Assembly: GCA_963776465.1 (NCBI GenBank) | Contig: CAVZMV010000002.1 | Span: 868,001 to 932,000 of the forward strand | Length of the DNA: 64,000 nucleotides | Reading direction: 5' to 3' | Source: DASRHK01 sp963776465 | Lineage (GTDB): Bacteria > Pseudomonadota > Gammaproteobacteria > Nevskiales > Nevskiaceae | In this document: positions 1 through 9,617 of the stretch, one piece after another | Layout: the number at the start of each line of letters is the position of its first letter | Position numbering within the stretch: position 1 is the first letter of the stretch | Notes under the pieces: generated by a model | What the model was told of the DNA's origin: nothing | The model's database searches: none | What the model saw: the letters and a program-made list of their open reading frames with translations, nothing else | Made by a program: the position numbers and the translations under genes

Positions 1-787
1 GCTGCTAGTGGTCACGCTGGTCGTCAGCATCGCCGCCTGGAAAGTCGCGAGCCTGACCTTGCTGCCGCTGGTGGCCGGCACCGAGGAGCGCTTCGTCTTC
101 AGCAACCTGTGCATCAGCGCGCTGATCTCGCCGCTGCTGCTGCGCTATTTCTGGGTGCAGAACCAGTGGCGCGCGCAGGTGCGCGCCGAGGGCGAAGCGC
201 GATACCAGGCGCTGCACGCGCGCATCCGCCCGCACTTCCTGTTCAACTCGCTCAACAGCGTCGCGGCGCTGATCGCGACGCGTCCGGTCGAGGCCGAGCG
301 CATGGTGGAGGATCTCTCCGACCTCTTCCGCGTGACGCTCGGCCAGCATCGGCGCCTGGCGCCGCTGGCCGAGGAAGTCGAGCTGATCCTGGCCTACCTG
401 CGCATCGAGCAGGTGCGCCTGGGCGACAAGCTCAAGGTGGAATGGGAAGTGGCCAAGGACGTGCTCGACATCCCGATCCCGCCGCTGACGCTGCAGCCAC
501 TGGTGGAGAACGCGATCGTGCACGGCGTCGCGCGCTGCAAGGACGGCGGCCTGATCCGCATCGCGCTGCACCGCATGGGCGACGAGCTGCTGGTGCAGAT
601 CGAAAATCCGCTGGCGCCGGTGGCGGACACCGCGCCCCCGGGATCGCGCACGGCGGTGCGCAACATCGCCCAGCGCCTGGGGCTGATCTACGGCGAGCGC
701 GCCACGCTCGCCGTCGGGCACGAGGGCGACGTGTTCCGCGCCACGCTGCGCATCCCGGTCCTGCCTTCCAGGCTGGAGCCGGCGTGA
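1..787 (+). CDS. algZ: LytS/AlgZ-type sensor histidine kinase, 5' end missing
   Basis: The reading frame is open from the window edge, so the start lies upstream. Part of the hydrophobic N-terminal region is visible, followed by the His-kinase box RIRPHFLFNSLNS (phospho-accepting His near visible residue 75) and the ATP-binding N-box QPLVENAIVHG. This is the LytS/YehU family that phosphorylates LytTR response regulators. The gene overlaps the next one by GTGA, so the pair is translationally coupled. The order algZ-algR-hemC is typical of Pseudomonas and relatives; the stimulus cannot be read from the sequence. Confidence 0.85.
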   Translation, partial: LLVVTLVVSIAAWKVASLTLLPLVAGTEERFVFSNLCISALISPLLLRYFWVQNQWRAQVRAEGEARYQALHARIRPHFLFNSLNSVAALIATRPVEAERMVEDLSDLFRVTLGQHRRLAPLAEEVELILAYLRIEQVRLGDKLKVEWEVAKDVLDIPIPPLTLQPLVENAIVHGVARCKDGGLIRIALHRMGDELLVQIENPLAPVADTAPPGSRTAVRNIAQRLGLIYGERATLAVGHEGDVFRATLRIPVLPSRLEPA

Positions 788-1536
788 GGATCGTCATCGT
801 CGACGACGAGCCGCTGGCGCGCGAGCGGCTGCGCCGCCTTCTGGCCGATCTCCCGGCCTACGAGGTGGTCGGCGAAGCCGACAACGGCGAGACCGCGCTG
901 GAGCTGATCGAGCGCGAGCGTCCGGACATCGTGCTGCTCGACATCCGCATGGGCGGGCCGGACGGCCTGCAGGTGGCGCGGCGCATCGCCCGGCAAAGCC
1001 TGCCGCCGGCGGTGATCTTCACCACGGCTCACGCCGAGCACGCGCTGTCGGCGTTCGACGCCAGCGCGCAGGGTTACCTGCTCAAGCCGGTGCGTCGCGA
1101 CAAGCTGCAGGAAGCGCTGCAGCGCGCGCGCCGGCCGAGCCGCGCGCTGAGCCTGGAGAAGCTCGCGGCCAGCGAGCGGCCGCAGCGCGAGTTCGTCGTG
1201 GCGACCACGCGCGACGGCATCAAGCGCATCCCGATCGACGAGATCGTCTACTTCATGGCCGACCAGAAGTACACGACCGTCCACCACCTGCACGGCGAGG
1301 TGCTGATCGAGGAATCGCTGAACAAGCTCGAGGAGGACTTCGCGGCCTGGTTCCTGCGCGTGCATCGCAAGGCGCTGGTGGCGACGCGCTTCATCACCGG
1401 GCTGGAGCGCGGCCGGCAGGAGGACGAGGAGATCCACTGGCTGCGGCTACGCCACGTCGCCGTGCTGATCCCGGTGAGCCGCCGGCGCCTGGCCGAGGTG
1501 CGGCGCTTCCTCACCGACAAGCCAGAGCTGCCATGA
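784..1536 (+). CDS. algR: LytTR-family response regulator (AlgR-like)
   Basis: A 250-residue protein with an N-terminal receiver domain (acidic residues IVDDE, phospho-acceptor Asp near 53 in LLDIRMGG, conserved Lys in LLKPV) and a C-terminal LytTR DNA-binding domain (about residues 140-245, with FLRVHRKALV). The GTG start at 784 overlaps the kinase stop; the open frame extends upstream but only as out-of-frame kinase sequence. Its stop overlaps the hemC ATG. By family it binds DNA when phosphorylated by the upstream kinase; its target genes here are unknown. Confidence 0.88.
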   Translation: MRIVIVDDEPLARERLRRLLADLPAYEVVGEADNGETALELIERERPDIVLLDIRMGGPDGLQVARRIARQSLPPAVIFTTAHAEHALSAFDASAQGYLLKPVRRDKLQEALQRARRPSRALSLEKLAASERPQREFVVATTRDGIKRIPIDEIVYFMADQKYTTVHHLHGEVLIEESLNKLEEDFAAWFLRVHRKALVATRFITGLERGRQEDEEIHWLRLRHVAVLIPVSRRRLAEVRRFLTDKPELP

Positions 1537-2462
1537 GGAAGACCATCCGCATCGCCACCCGCGAGAGTCCGCTGGCGATCTGGCAGGCCGGGCACGTCGG
1601 CCAGCTGCTCGAGCGTGCCCATCCGCAGGTGAGCGTCGAGCTCGTGCCGATGTCCACCAGCGGCGACCGCTTCCTCGACGCATCGCTGTCGCAGGTCGGC
1701 GGCAAGGGCCTGTTCGTCAAGGAGCTGGAGGAGGCGATGCGCGACGGGCGCGCAGACATCGCCGTGCATTCGATGAAGGACGTGCCGGTGCACGTTCCCG
1801 ACGGCCTGGTGATCGGCGCGTATCTGGAGGCGGCCGACGCGCGCGACGCGTTCGTGTCGCTGCAGTACGCGCGGCTGGACGATCTGCCGCGCGGTGCGCG
1901 CGTGGGCACCGCTTCGTTGCGCCGGCAGGCGCAGCTGCGCGCGCGGCGCCGCGACCTGCAGGTCGGCGAGCTGCGCGGCAACGTCGGCACGCGCCTGAAG
2001 CGCCTCGACGAAGGCCGCTTCGACGCGATCCTGCTGGCCTGCGCGGGGCTCGACCGGCTGGGCTACGGCGAGCGCATCCGCGAGCGGCTGGCCGAGAACG
2101 AATTCGTGCCGGCGATCGGGCAGGGCGTCATCGGCATCGAGTGCCGTGACGACGACGAGTCCACGCGCGACTACCTGCGTGCCCTGAATTCGATCCCGGC
2201 GGCGCAGCGGCTGTCGGCCGAGCGTGCGCTCAACGCGCGCCTCGGCGGTGCCTGCCACGTGCCGGTAGCGGGACACGCCTTCATATCCGCCGGCCGCATT
2301 CGCCTGATCGGCCTGGTCGGCAAGCCCGACGGCACGCAGCTGATCCGCGACGAGATCTCCGGCGACGTCGCGCAGGCCGAAGCGCTTGGGGCGGAGCTGG
2401 CGGAGAGCCTGCTGTCGTTCGGCGCGGCCAGGATCCTGCGCGATCTGGGCATCGCCGTATGA
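1533..2462 (+). CDS. hemC: Porphobilinogen deaminase (hydroxymethylbilane synthase)
   Basis: A 309-residue protein of normal family length. It polymerises four porphobilinogens into hydroxymethylbilane in the cytosolic heme/siroheme pathway. Visible signatures are the N-terminal IATRESPLAIWQA, the substrate loop GKGLFVKELEEA, HSMKDVP, the GTASLRR segment, and LGGACHVPV, whose Cys241 should carry the dipyrromethane cofactor. The ATGA overlaps with algR before and hemD after indicate a coupled operon. Confidence 0.97.
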   Translation: MRKTIRIATRESPLAIWQAGHVGQLLERAHPQVSVELVPMSTSGDRFLDASLSQVGGKGLFVKELEEAMRDGRADIAVHSMKDVPVHVPDGLVIGAYLEAADARDAFVSLQYARLDDLPRGARVGTASLRRQAQLRARRRDLQVGELRGNVGTRLKRLDEGRFDAILLACAGLDRLGYGERIRERLAENEFVPAIGQGVIGIECRDDDESTRDYLRALNSIPAAQRLSAERALNARLGGACHVPVAGHAFISAGRIRLIGLVGKPDGTQLIRDEISGDVAQAEALGAELAESLLSFGAARILRDLGIAV

Positions 2463-3229
2463 CCGGGGAGGGCTCGCTGTCGGGGCTGCGCGTGCTGGTC
2501 ACGCGCCCCGCGCATCAGGCCGACACGCTGTGCCGGCTGATCCAGAAAGCAGGGGGCGAGCCGCTGCGGCTGCCGCTGTTGTCGATCGAGCCGGCGCCAG
2601 CGTCGCTGGCAGTGCGACAGCTGGAGCTCGCGCGCGGCTTCGACTGGTGGATCTTCACCAGCGCCAACGCCGTGCGTCACGCGCGAAGCATGGATGCCGG
2701 CGCCTGGCCGCGCGGCTTGGCCGCAGTAGGCCCGGCGACCGCGGCGGCGCTGGAATCGGCAGGCGGCAACCAGGTGCTCGCGCCGCTGCAGGGCAGCTCC
2801 GGCGAGGCGCTGCTCGCGCGCGACGAGCTGCAGAGCCTCGCCGGCAAGCGCGTGCTGATCGTCACCGGCGCCGACGGCCCGGAAACGCTGGCCAGCGGCC
2901 TGGAGAGTCGTGGCGCCACCGTGGTGACGCTGGCGGTGTATCACCGCGTGCCGCTGCCGCACGCGCCCGAGGCGATCGAGTCGGCGGTCAAGCGCGCGAA
3001 GATCATCGTCGTCACCAGCGCGCAGGCGCTCGAGCATCTGTGTGATCTGGCAGGCGCGCCGTTGCGCGCGAGCCTGTTGCGGCGGCAACTGGTCGTGCCG
3101 AGCCAGCGTGTGGTAGAAATGGCTGCAACCCTCGGCTTCGCAGCGCCGGCCATCGCGCCCGATCAGATGACCGACGCCGCCATCGTGCACTGCCTGGAAT
3201 CGTGGTGGAAACTGCAACCGAAGCCCTAA
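2459..3229 (+). CDS. hemD: Uroporphyrinogen-III synthase
   Basis: A 256-residue protein of the poorly conserved HemD family, which cyclises hydroxymethylbilane to uroporphyrinogen III with inversion of ring D. It begins with the typical LRVLVTRPAHQA strand-turn, contains WWIFTSANAV near residue 63 and a second VVTSAQALEHL repeat, consistent with the two-domain fold. It starts in an ATGA overlap with hemC and overlaps the next gene, so position supports the call as strongly as sequence does. Confidence 0.93.
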   Translation: MTGEGSLSGLRVLVTRPAHQADTLCRLIQKAGGEPLRLPLLSIEPAPASLAVRQLELARGFDWWIFTSANAVRHARSMDAGAWPRGLAAVGPATAAALESAGGNQVLAPLQGSSGEALLARDELQSLAGKRVLIVTGADGPETLASGLESRGATVVTLAVYHRVPLPHAPEAIESAVKRAKIIVVTSAQALEHLCDLAGAPLRASLLRRQLVVPSQRVVEMAATLGFAAPAIAPDQMTDAAIVHCLESWWKLQPKP

Positions 3230-4266
3230 GCCCGCCTGCTGCGCCCGCGCCGCCGCCGCCGCGCGCGCGCCGCTCGGGCGTCGGCTGGCTCATCCTGCTG
3301 ATCGTGCTCGCAGCGCTCGGCGCCGGCGGCTGGTTCGGCTGGCAATGGCTGCAGCAGCAGTGGCAGCACCAGCAGGAGCGCGACGCGGCGCTCACCAGGC
3401 TGCTGACGGAATCGCAGCAGCTGCGGGCCCGCACCGACGAGCTCGCGCAATCCCTGCGGGCGGACGACGAGATGGCGCGCAAGAACGCAGCCGACATTGC
3501 CGCCCTGAGCGCGCGCGTCGACGAAACGACCGCGACGCTGGCGCGGATGAACGAGGCGGTGCAGGGCGGGCGCACGCGCATGCAGCTGGCGGCGGTGGAG
3601 CAGCTGCTGCTCATGGCCAACGATCGCGCGCTGCTGGCGCGCGACGCCGCGGGCGCGGCGCAGGCGCTGGCGCAGGCCGACGAGCGGCTGGCGGCGCTCG
3701 ACGAGCCGCGATTGTTCAAGGCGCGCGAAGCCATTGCACAGGAGCGCGCTGCGCTCGCGGCCTTGCCCAAGATCGATCTCACGGCGGCGACGCTGAGCCT
3801 GTCGACGCTGATCGCCGAGTTGCCGAAGCTGCCGCTGCAGGGCCGCGTGCCGGATCGTCTGACCGAGGCCACCAGCCTGTCGTCGCCGCCCGAGGGTCTC
3901 GCCTGGCCGATCCGGCTCTGGATCTCCCTGAAGCAGGCGCTTCGCGCGGTCTTCATCGTCCGGCACGACGCCGGCGCAGCCGCGCTGCTGCCTCCGGAGC
4001 AGGAAACGCTCGTGATCCATATTGGCCTGCTCAAGCTCGAAGGCGCGCGACTGGCGTTGCTGCGGGGGAACACCGCCGCGTTCCGCGAATTGTGCGGCGC
4101 CGCTGGCGCCTGGCTGCACGACTACTACGAGGCCCAGGATCCGGGCGTGCAGGCGGCACAGGCGGAGCTGGATCGATTGCGCACGCTGGAGCTGACGCCA
4201 GCGATGCCCGACATCAGCCGCAGCCTGACGTCGCTGCGCAGCGCCATGTCCGCGCCGGCGCCGTAG
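3202..4266 (+). CDS. hemX: HemX-like membrane-anchored protein
   Basis: A 354-residue protein with a proline/alanine-rich cytoplasmic start, one transmembrane helix (about residues 28-47, GWLILLIVLAALGAGGWF) and a long coiled-coil periplasmic part (about 50-130). This is the HemX architecture of gammaproteobacteria, where the gene sits between hemD and hemY. A methyltransferase role is sometimes attached to the name, but no SAM-binding motif is visible here. The GTG start at 3202 lies inside the hemD 3' end (28-nt overlap). Confidence 0.85.
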   Translation: MVETATEALSPPAAPAPPPPRARRSGVGWLILLIVLAALGAGGWFGWQWLQQQWQHQQERDAALTRLLTESQQLRARTDELAQSLRADDEMARKNAADIAALSARVDETTATLARMNEAVQGGRTRMQLAAVEQLLLMANDRALLARDAAGAAQALAQADERLAALDEPRLFKAREAIAQERAALAALPKIDLTAATLSLSTLIAELPKLPLQGRVPDRLTEATSLSSPPEGLAWPIRLWISLKQALRAVFIVRHDAGAAALLPPEQETLVIHIGLLKLEGARLALLRGNTAAFRELCGAAGAWLHDYYEAQDPGVQAAQAELDRLRTLELTPAMPDISRSLTSLRSAMSAPAP

Positions 4267-4280
4267 ACCGGCGCCGCCCG

Positions 4281-5480
4281 ATGATCAGATTCCTCCTGGC
4301 GGTGGTCGTGGCGCTGGTGCTCGGCGCCTCGGCCGCGTACTACCTGCACGGCGACGCCGGCTACGTGCAGATCGGCTGGCGCTCGTGGCTGTTCCAGACT
4401 TCGCTGCTGGGTTTCGTGCTCGGCCTGATCGCGGCCGCATTCGCGCTGTACTACGGCGGGCGGCTGCTGCTAGCGGGGCTGCGGCTGCCGGGACTGGTGC
4501 GCGACGCCATGGACGATCGCCGCGCCCGCCGCGCGCAGTCCTCGTTCGAGTCCGGCCTGCAGCAATTGCTGGAAGGCCGCTGGCACAAGGCCGAGATCGA
4601 GCTCCTGCGCCGCGCGGCCGATCACCGCGCGCGCGGCCTCAACTACCTGTTTGCCGCCAGCGCCGCGCGTCAGCTGGGCGCGCACGACCGGGCCGAGCGT
4701 TACCTCAAGCAGGCCGGCGAGTCCCTGCCGGTCGCCGCCTCGCTCGCGCGCGCCGAGCGCGCCGTGGCGCAGTCGGAGGTGCCGGCCGCGCGCCAGCTGC
4801 TGCTGCCGCATCACGAGCAGGATCCCCGGCACGAGCGCGTGATCGAGCAGCTCGCTGACGTCCACGCGCGCTCGGGGGACTGGGACGCGCTGGATCTGCT
4901 GCTCTCGTCAGCACCCACAGGCAAGGCGCTGTCCCGGGAGCAGCTGCAGGCATGGCAAACGCGCCTGGGCCGCGGGCGCATCGAGGCCGCGATCGCCGTC
5001 GGCCGCATGGATCAGCTCAAGAAAGCCTGGGAGTCCGTCCCGACCGCCTTGCGCGCCACGCCGGAGCTGCGCCGCGCCTACGTCACCGGCCTGATCAAGC
5101 TCAACGCCGAAGCGGAGGCCAGCGCCCAGATCGAAGCCGGACTGCGCGCGGGCTGGGACGCCGAGCTGGCGCGCCTGTATGGCGAGCTGCAGGGAATCGA
5201 TCCGATGACACAGCTCGCCTCGGCCGAGCACTGGCTGGTGCAGTTCGGCGAGAAGCCGGAGCTGTTGCAGATGGCGGCGCGCGCCTGCCGCCGCAACAAG
5301 CTGTCGGGCAAGGCCCGCAGCTACCTGGAGGCGCTGCTGCGCGTGGCGCCGTCGCCTGCGGCGTACCTGGAGATCGCGCAGGTGTGCCAGGACATGAAGT
5401 CGCCGGACGAGGCGGCGCGCTATCACCGCCAGGGACTGGAACTGGCCGCATCCGAATCTCGCGCGCTGCGCCCGTTGTAG
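4281..5480 (+). CDS. hemY: HemY-like inner-membrane TPR protein
   Basis: A 399-residue protein: two N-terminal transmembrane helices (about residues 3-22 and 40-62) followed by helical TPR-like repeats rich in Ala, Leu and Arg. This matches the proteobacterial HemY N-terminal family encoded after hemX; it is not the HemY protoporphyrinogen oxidase of Bacillus. The ATG at 4281 follows the hemX stop by 14 nt. It is thought to help organise late heme biosynthesis at the membrane, but no catalytic motif is present. Confidence 0.87.
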   Translation: MIRFLLAVVVALVLGASAAYYLHGDAGYVQIGWRSWLFQTSLLGFVLGLIAAAFALYYGGRLLLAGLRLPGLVRDAMDDRRARRAQSSFESGLQQLLEGRWHKAEIELLRRAADHRARGLNYLFAASAARQLGAHDRAERYLKQAGESLPVAASLARAERAVAQSEVPAARQLLLPHHEQDPRHERVIEQLADVHARSGDWDALDLLLSSAPTGKALSREQLQAWQTRLGRGRIEAAIAVGRMDQLKKAWESVPTALRATPELRRAYVTGLIKLNAEAEASAQIEAGLRAGWDAELARLYGELQGIDPMTQLASAEHWLVQFGEKPELLQMAARACRRNKLSGKARSYLEALLRVAPSPAAYLEIAQVCQDMKSPDEAARYHRQGLELAASESRALRPL

Positions 5481-5552
5481 GCATCCGCCGATTGCGCAGG
5501 GGTAGGTGGGCGCTGCTAGAATTTCAGCCCACCCGAACACCCCGGTGATCCC

Positions 5553-7172
5553 TTGAAGCTTGGTGCGTTGTCCGCGCCAGTGCTGTTGCTGTCGCTGGTT
5601 GCCTGCGGCAGCAGCTCGCCGTTGGGCGGGGCCGCCGCGACGGGGGCCAAGGGAGCGCGCGCCGAAGCGGCGCGATTCCTCACGCAGGCGACCTTCGGAC
5701 CCACCGTCGAAGAGATCGACGCGCTGGCCGCCGACCGCAACTACGAAGCCTGGCTGGAGCAGCAGCGCGCCGCGCCGGTGAGCCTGGAGCTGCCGTACCT
5801 GCAGCAACAGGCGAAGGCCCTGACCCAGAACGACCGGGTGGAAGCCTGGTGGCGCTTCGCGGTCACCGGTCCCGACCAGCTGCGCCAGCGCATGGCGTTC
5901 GCGCTGTCGCAGATCATGGTCGTCTCGGACCAGTCGCCGCTGTCGGTGCAGCCCGAGGGGACGGCCTACTACTACGACCTGCTGGCCAGGAACGCGCTGG
6001 GCAATTTTCGGGACCTGCTCGAGGACGTGACGCTGTCCCCGGCGATGGGCCACTTCCTCAACATGTGGCACAACCAGAAGCCCAACAGCGACAGCGGCAT
6101 CCGCTCGGACGAGAACTACGCGCGCGAAGTCATGCAGCTGTTCACCATCGGCCTGGTGCAGCTCAACCTCGACGGCAGCCAGAAGCGCGACGCGGACGGC
6201 AACGCGATCCCGACCTTCAGCCAGAGCGACGTGGCCAACCTGTCGCGCGTCCTGACCGGCTGGAGCTGGGGCGATGGCACCGGCGACGCGGACTTCAGCA
6301 AGGCCGACGGCGACTGGACGGCGCCGATGCGGCCCTACGAGGTGTTCCACGACGAGAATGCCAAGGTCATCCTCGGCAACACGCCGGTGCCTGCCGGCAT
6401 GCAGGCGCGCCCCGAGCTGGACCTGGCGCTGGGCGTGCTGTTCAACCATCCCAACGTCGGGCCGTTCATCGGACGCCAGCTGATCCAGCGCCTGGTGACG
6501 AGCAATCCGTCGCCCGCGTATGTGGCGCGCGTGGCGCAGGCCTTCAACGACAACGGCGCCGGCGTGCGCGGCGACCTGTTCGCGGTCGCCCGCGCCATCC
6601 TGCTCGACCCGGAAGCGCGATCGGCGTCCGGCCCGGCGATCGGCAAGCTGCGGGAGCCGGTTCTGCGCCCCACGCACCTGTGGCGCGCGTTCCACGCCAA
6701 GGCCGGGAACGGACGCTACGACTACCTGCAGGCTGCGGGCGCGTTCGGCCAGAGCCCGCTCAGCGCGCCCAGCGTGTTCAATTTCTTCCGACCGGACTTC
6801 CGGCCGATCGGCGTGGTCTCGCGCGCGGGCCTGGTGGCGCCCGAGTTCGAGATCACCAACGAGGCGACGCTGATCAACCTGTCCAACGAGATGCGCCGCG
6901 TGGTCGGGCTGTATTCCAGCTCGCAGGGCAACAGCTCCACCGTGCCGTCGGCCATCCTGCTGGACTTCGCGCCCTGGGAGACGCGCGCCGAGGAGCCCGA
7001 GCATCTGGTGGACGACCTGAACCTCGTCCTGATGTCCGGCGAGATGCCGGCCGCGATGCGGGAGGCGCTGCTCGAGTACCTGCCGACGACGACGCCGGGC
7101 CGCCCGGACCTGCGCATCGCCGACGCCCTCTATCTCATCGTCTCCTCGCCGCAGTACGCGGCGCAGAACTAG
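5553..7172 (+). CDS. DUF1800-family secreted lipoprotein
   Basis: A 539-residue protein starting at TTG, with a lipoprotein signal (hydrophobic stretch ending LSLVAC, lipid-accepting Cys about residue 18). The body is a DUF1800 protein: FLTQATFGPT, WWRFAVTGPDQLRQRMAFALSQI, NYAREVMQLFTIG and VLTGWSW are typical. The family's biochemical role is unknown. It lies 10 nt upstream of a DUF1501 gene, the usual partner. Export to the periplasm or outer membrane is inferred from the lipobox. Confidence 0.88.
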   Translation: MKLGALSAPVLLLSLVACGSSSPLGGAAATGAKGARAEAARFLTQATFGPTVEEIDALAADRNYEAWLEQQRAAPVSLELPYLQQQAKALTQNDRVEAWWRFAVTGPDQLRQRMAFALSQIMVVSDQSPLSVQPEGTAYYYDLLARNALGNFRDLLEDVTLSPAMGHFLNMWHNQKPNSDSGIRSDENYAREVMQLFTIGLVQLNLDGSQKRDADGNAIPTFSQSDVANLSRVLTGWSWGDGTGDADFSKADGDWTAPMRPYEVFHDENAKVILGNTPVPAGMQARPELDLALGVLFNHPNVGPFIGRQLIQRLVTSNPSPAYVARVAQAFNDNGAGVRGDLFAVARAILLDPEARSASGPAIGKLREPVLRPTHLWRAFHAKAGNGRYDYLQAAGAFGQSPLSAPSVFNFFRPDFRPIGVVSRAGLVAPEFEITNEATLINLSNEMRRVVGLYSSSQGNSSTVPSAILLDFAPWETRAEEPEHLVDDLNLVLMSGEMPAAMREALLEYLPTTTPGRPDLRIADALYLIVSSPQYAAQN

Positions 7173-7182
7173 CAGGGCGCTC

Positions 7183-8535
7183 ATGCTCCGTCGCACCAAT
7201 CGCCGTGGTTTCCTGCAGCTGGGCCTGAACACGCTCGCGTCGAGCAGCCTGCTGGCGACGCTCGGCGGTTTCGAGCGCGCGCTGGCCGCGGCCGACACCA
7301 GCGGCTACCGCGCCTTGGTCTGCATCTATCTTTACGGCGGCAACGACGCGTTCAACCTGCTCGTGCCGCGCTCCACGGAAGCCTATAACCAGTACGCGCA
7401 ATCGCGCGGCGGGCTGGCGGTGCCACGCATGCGCCTGCTGCCGCTGCGGCCCGTCACCGACGACGGCAACGACTACGGCGTGCATCCCAATTGCCGCGGC
7501 ATCCAGCAGCTGTTCAACGAGGGGCAGCTGTCTTTCGTTGCCAACGTCGGCTCGCTGGTGGAGCCCGTCACGCGCTCGCAGTACCTGTCGGGCAGCGCGA
7601 ACCTGCCGCTGCAGCTGTTCTCCCACGAGGATCAGCAGGTGCAGTGGATGACCGGCCGCTCCGACAGCAGCGAGCGCAAGGGCTGGGCCGGCCACATCGC
7701 CGACCTTTTGGCCGGGCAGGGATACTCGCCGAAGCTGTCCGTGAACATCAGCCTGGCCGGGACCAACATCTGGCAGAGCGCCGGCGACATCGTCCCGTAC
7801 ACCATGGGCCTGAACCGCGCGCCCGAGCTGGAGGTTCTGAGCTTCGGCGGCGCCCGCGCCGAGACGTATCTGAAGATCCTGGAGCAGGCCGGCGCAGCCG
7901 AATCGCTGATGACGCAGGAGTTTGCCGCGACCGAGTCGCGCGCGCTCGAGCTCGGCCGGACCATCAACGATGCCCTGGCCGGAGCGCCGGCCCTGACCAC
8001 GGAATTCCCCGCGTCGTACCTGGGCCAGCAGATGCGCATGGCCGGACGGATGATCGCGGCGCGCAACCAGTTGGGCGCCTCGCGGCAGATCTTCTTCGTG
8101 GGGCTGCCGGGCTTCGACACGCACGACGACCAGCTGCAGACGCATCCGGGGCTGCTCACAACCCTGAGCGACGCACTGCGCGCTTTCTACGACGCCACTG
8201 CAGAGCTCGGCGTCCAGGACCTGGTGACGACCTTCACCGCGTCCGAGTTCGGACGCACGCTGACCAGCAACGGCGACGGCACCGACCACGCGTGGGGCTC
8301 GCACCAGCTGGTGATGGGCGGCGCCGTCCGCGGAAAGAGCATCTTCGGGCGCATGCCGAACCTGACCATCAACGGCCCCGACGACGTCGACACCGGCCGC
8401 ATCATCCCGACGCAGGCGATGGATCAGTACGCGGCGACACTGTCGCGCTGGTTCGGGCTATCGGAGTCGGATCTCGACCTCGTGTTCCCCAACCTCGCCA
8501 ACTTCGCCAGCCGCAACCTCGGCTTCATGGGCTAG
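7183..8535 (+). CDS. DUF1501-family protein, Tat-exported
   Basis: A 450-residue protein with a twin-arginine signal (RRTNRRGFLQLGLNTLASSS, cleavage probably after ALAA), implying export of a folded protein. The body contains LVCIYLYGGNDAFNLLVP, PGFDTHDDQ and FTASEFGRTLTSNGDGTDHAWGSH, hallmarks of DUF1501, an alkaline-phosphatase/sulfatase-like superfamily. The His and Asp residues in those motifs could bind metal. It almost certainly forms a pair with the upstream DUF1800 gene. The substrate is unknown. Confidence 0.88.
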   Translation: MLRRTNRRGFLQLGLNTLASSSLLATLGGFERALAAADTSGYRALVCIYLYGGNDAFNLLVPRSTEAYNQYAQSRGGLAVPRMRLLPLRPVTDDGNDYGVHPNCRGIQQLFNEGQLSFVANVGSLVEPVTRSQYLSGSANLPLQLFSHEDQQVQWMTGRSDSSERKGWAGHIADLLAGQGYSPKLSVNISLAGTNIWQSAGDIVPYTMGLNRAPELEVLSFGGARAETYLKILEQAGAAESLMTQEFAATESRALELGRTINDALAGAPALTTEFPASYLGQQMRMAGRMIAARNQLGASRQIFFVGLPGFDTHDDQLQTHPGLLTTLSDALRAFYDATAELGVQDLVTTFTASEFGRTLTSNGDGTDHAWGSHQLVMGGAVRGKSIFGRMPNLTINGPDDVDTGRIIPTQAMDQYAATLSRWFGLSESDLDLVFPNLANFASRNLGFMG

Positions 8536-9581
8536 GCGCCGCCCACCGGCGCCGGGCTCTCGAGCGCCGGCCAGGTCTCGAAGGCGTAATCGAAGGAATC
8601 GTAGAACACGTGGTCGGCGTCCAGGCCCGCCGCCACGAACGCGCGCTTGCCGGCCTGCACCATGACCGGCGGCCCGCTCATGTAGACCTCCCGCCCCGCC
8701 AGGCTCGGATAGCGCCGCAGCACCACCTCGTGCACGAAGCCGCGCTCGCCGCGCCAGTCGGCGTCGGGCTCGGACAGCACCGGCGTATAGGCGAAGTTGG
8801 GGTGCTGCTCCGCCCACTGCCGCGGCAGCTCGTCGAGGTACAGATCGCGGCGCGAGCGCACGCCGCGGAACAGATGGAACGGCTTGGCGATGCCGCGCGC
8901 GAAGGCGTGCTCGAGCATCGCCTTGATCGGGGCAAGGCCGGTACCGCCGGCCATCAGGATCACCGGACGATCCGAGTCCTCGCGCAGGTAGAACGCACCG
9001 AGCGGTCCCTCGAAGCGCAGGATCGTGCGCTCCGGCATCTCGTCCTGCACGTAGTGCGCGAAGCGTCCGCCCGGGGTGACGCGCAGGTGCAGCTCCATCG
9101 GTCCGTCGGGCGCCCAGGCGTTGGCGATGGAGAAGCTGCGGCGCCGGCCGTCAGGCAGCAGGAAATCGATGTACTGGCCCGGCATCCAGCGGAACGGACG
9201 GTCGGTGCGCGGCAGCTTGAGCGTCAGGCCGATGACGTCGTGCGCCAGCATCCGCCGCTCGATCACGCGCGTCGGCAGCTGCTGCGGGCGCAGGTCCTGG
9301 AGCTCAGCCGGCTGGTGCAGGTCCAGCGTCAAGTCGCTCGCCGGGCGCGCCAGACACATCAGGATGTAGCCCGCATCGATCTCGGCTTGCGACAGCGCGT
9401 GCGGCGGGATCGCGTAGGTCACCTCGCCTTGCAGGCAGCGCACGCGGCACGAGCCGCAGCCGCCGGTCTTGCAGCCGAAGGGCAGGGCCAGTCCCTGCCG
9501 CAATCCGGCCGTGAGCACCGTCTCGCCATCGTCCACGGCGAAGCGCACGTCGCGGCCAGCGAGTCCAACCGTGAATGTCAT
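8532..9581 (-). CDS. NAD(P)H-flavin reductase with 2Fe-2S ferredoxin domain
   Basis: A 349-residue protein in the order plant-type ferredoxin (about residues 1-90, cluster cysteines in FGCKTGGCGSCRVRC and LMCLA), FAD domain (RSFSIANAW near 170) and NAD-binding domain (MAGGTGLAPIKAMLEHA near 210, ending YDSFDYAFE). This is the architecture of oxygenase reductases and of CDP-6-deoxyglucoseen-reductase-like enzymes. It would pass electrons from NAD(P)H through FAD to the iron-sulfur cluster. No oxygenase is next to it, so the partner is unknown. Its 3' end overlaps the convergent DUF1501 gene by 4 nt. Confidence 0.88.
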   Translation of the reverse strand: MTFTVGLAGRDVRFAVDDGETVLTAGLRQGLALPFGCKTGGCGSCRVRCLQGEVTYAIPPHALSQAEIDAGYILMCLARPASDLTLDLHQPAELQDLRPQQLPTRVIERRMLAHDVIGLTLKLPRTDRPFRWMPGQYIDFLLPDGRRRSFSIANAWAPDGPMELHLRVTPGGRFAHYVQDEMPERTILRFEGPLGAFYLREDSDRPVILMAGGTGLAPIKAMLEHAFARGIAKPFHLFRGVRSRRDLYLDELPRQWAEQHPNFAYTPVLSEPDADWRGERGFVHEVVLRRYPSLAGREVYMSGPPVMVQAGKRAFVAAGLDADHVFYDSFDYAFETWPALESPAPVGGA

Positions 9582-9617
9582 GCGCTAAAGTCTAAAGGAC
9601 ATCAAACGGAGCCCGCG

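Noticed and set aside
4908..7298. 796-codon minus-strand frame across hemY and DUF1800
   Set aside because: A GC-rich shadow of genes on the other strand with no domain-like sequence and no start signals.
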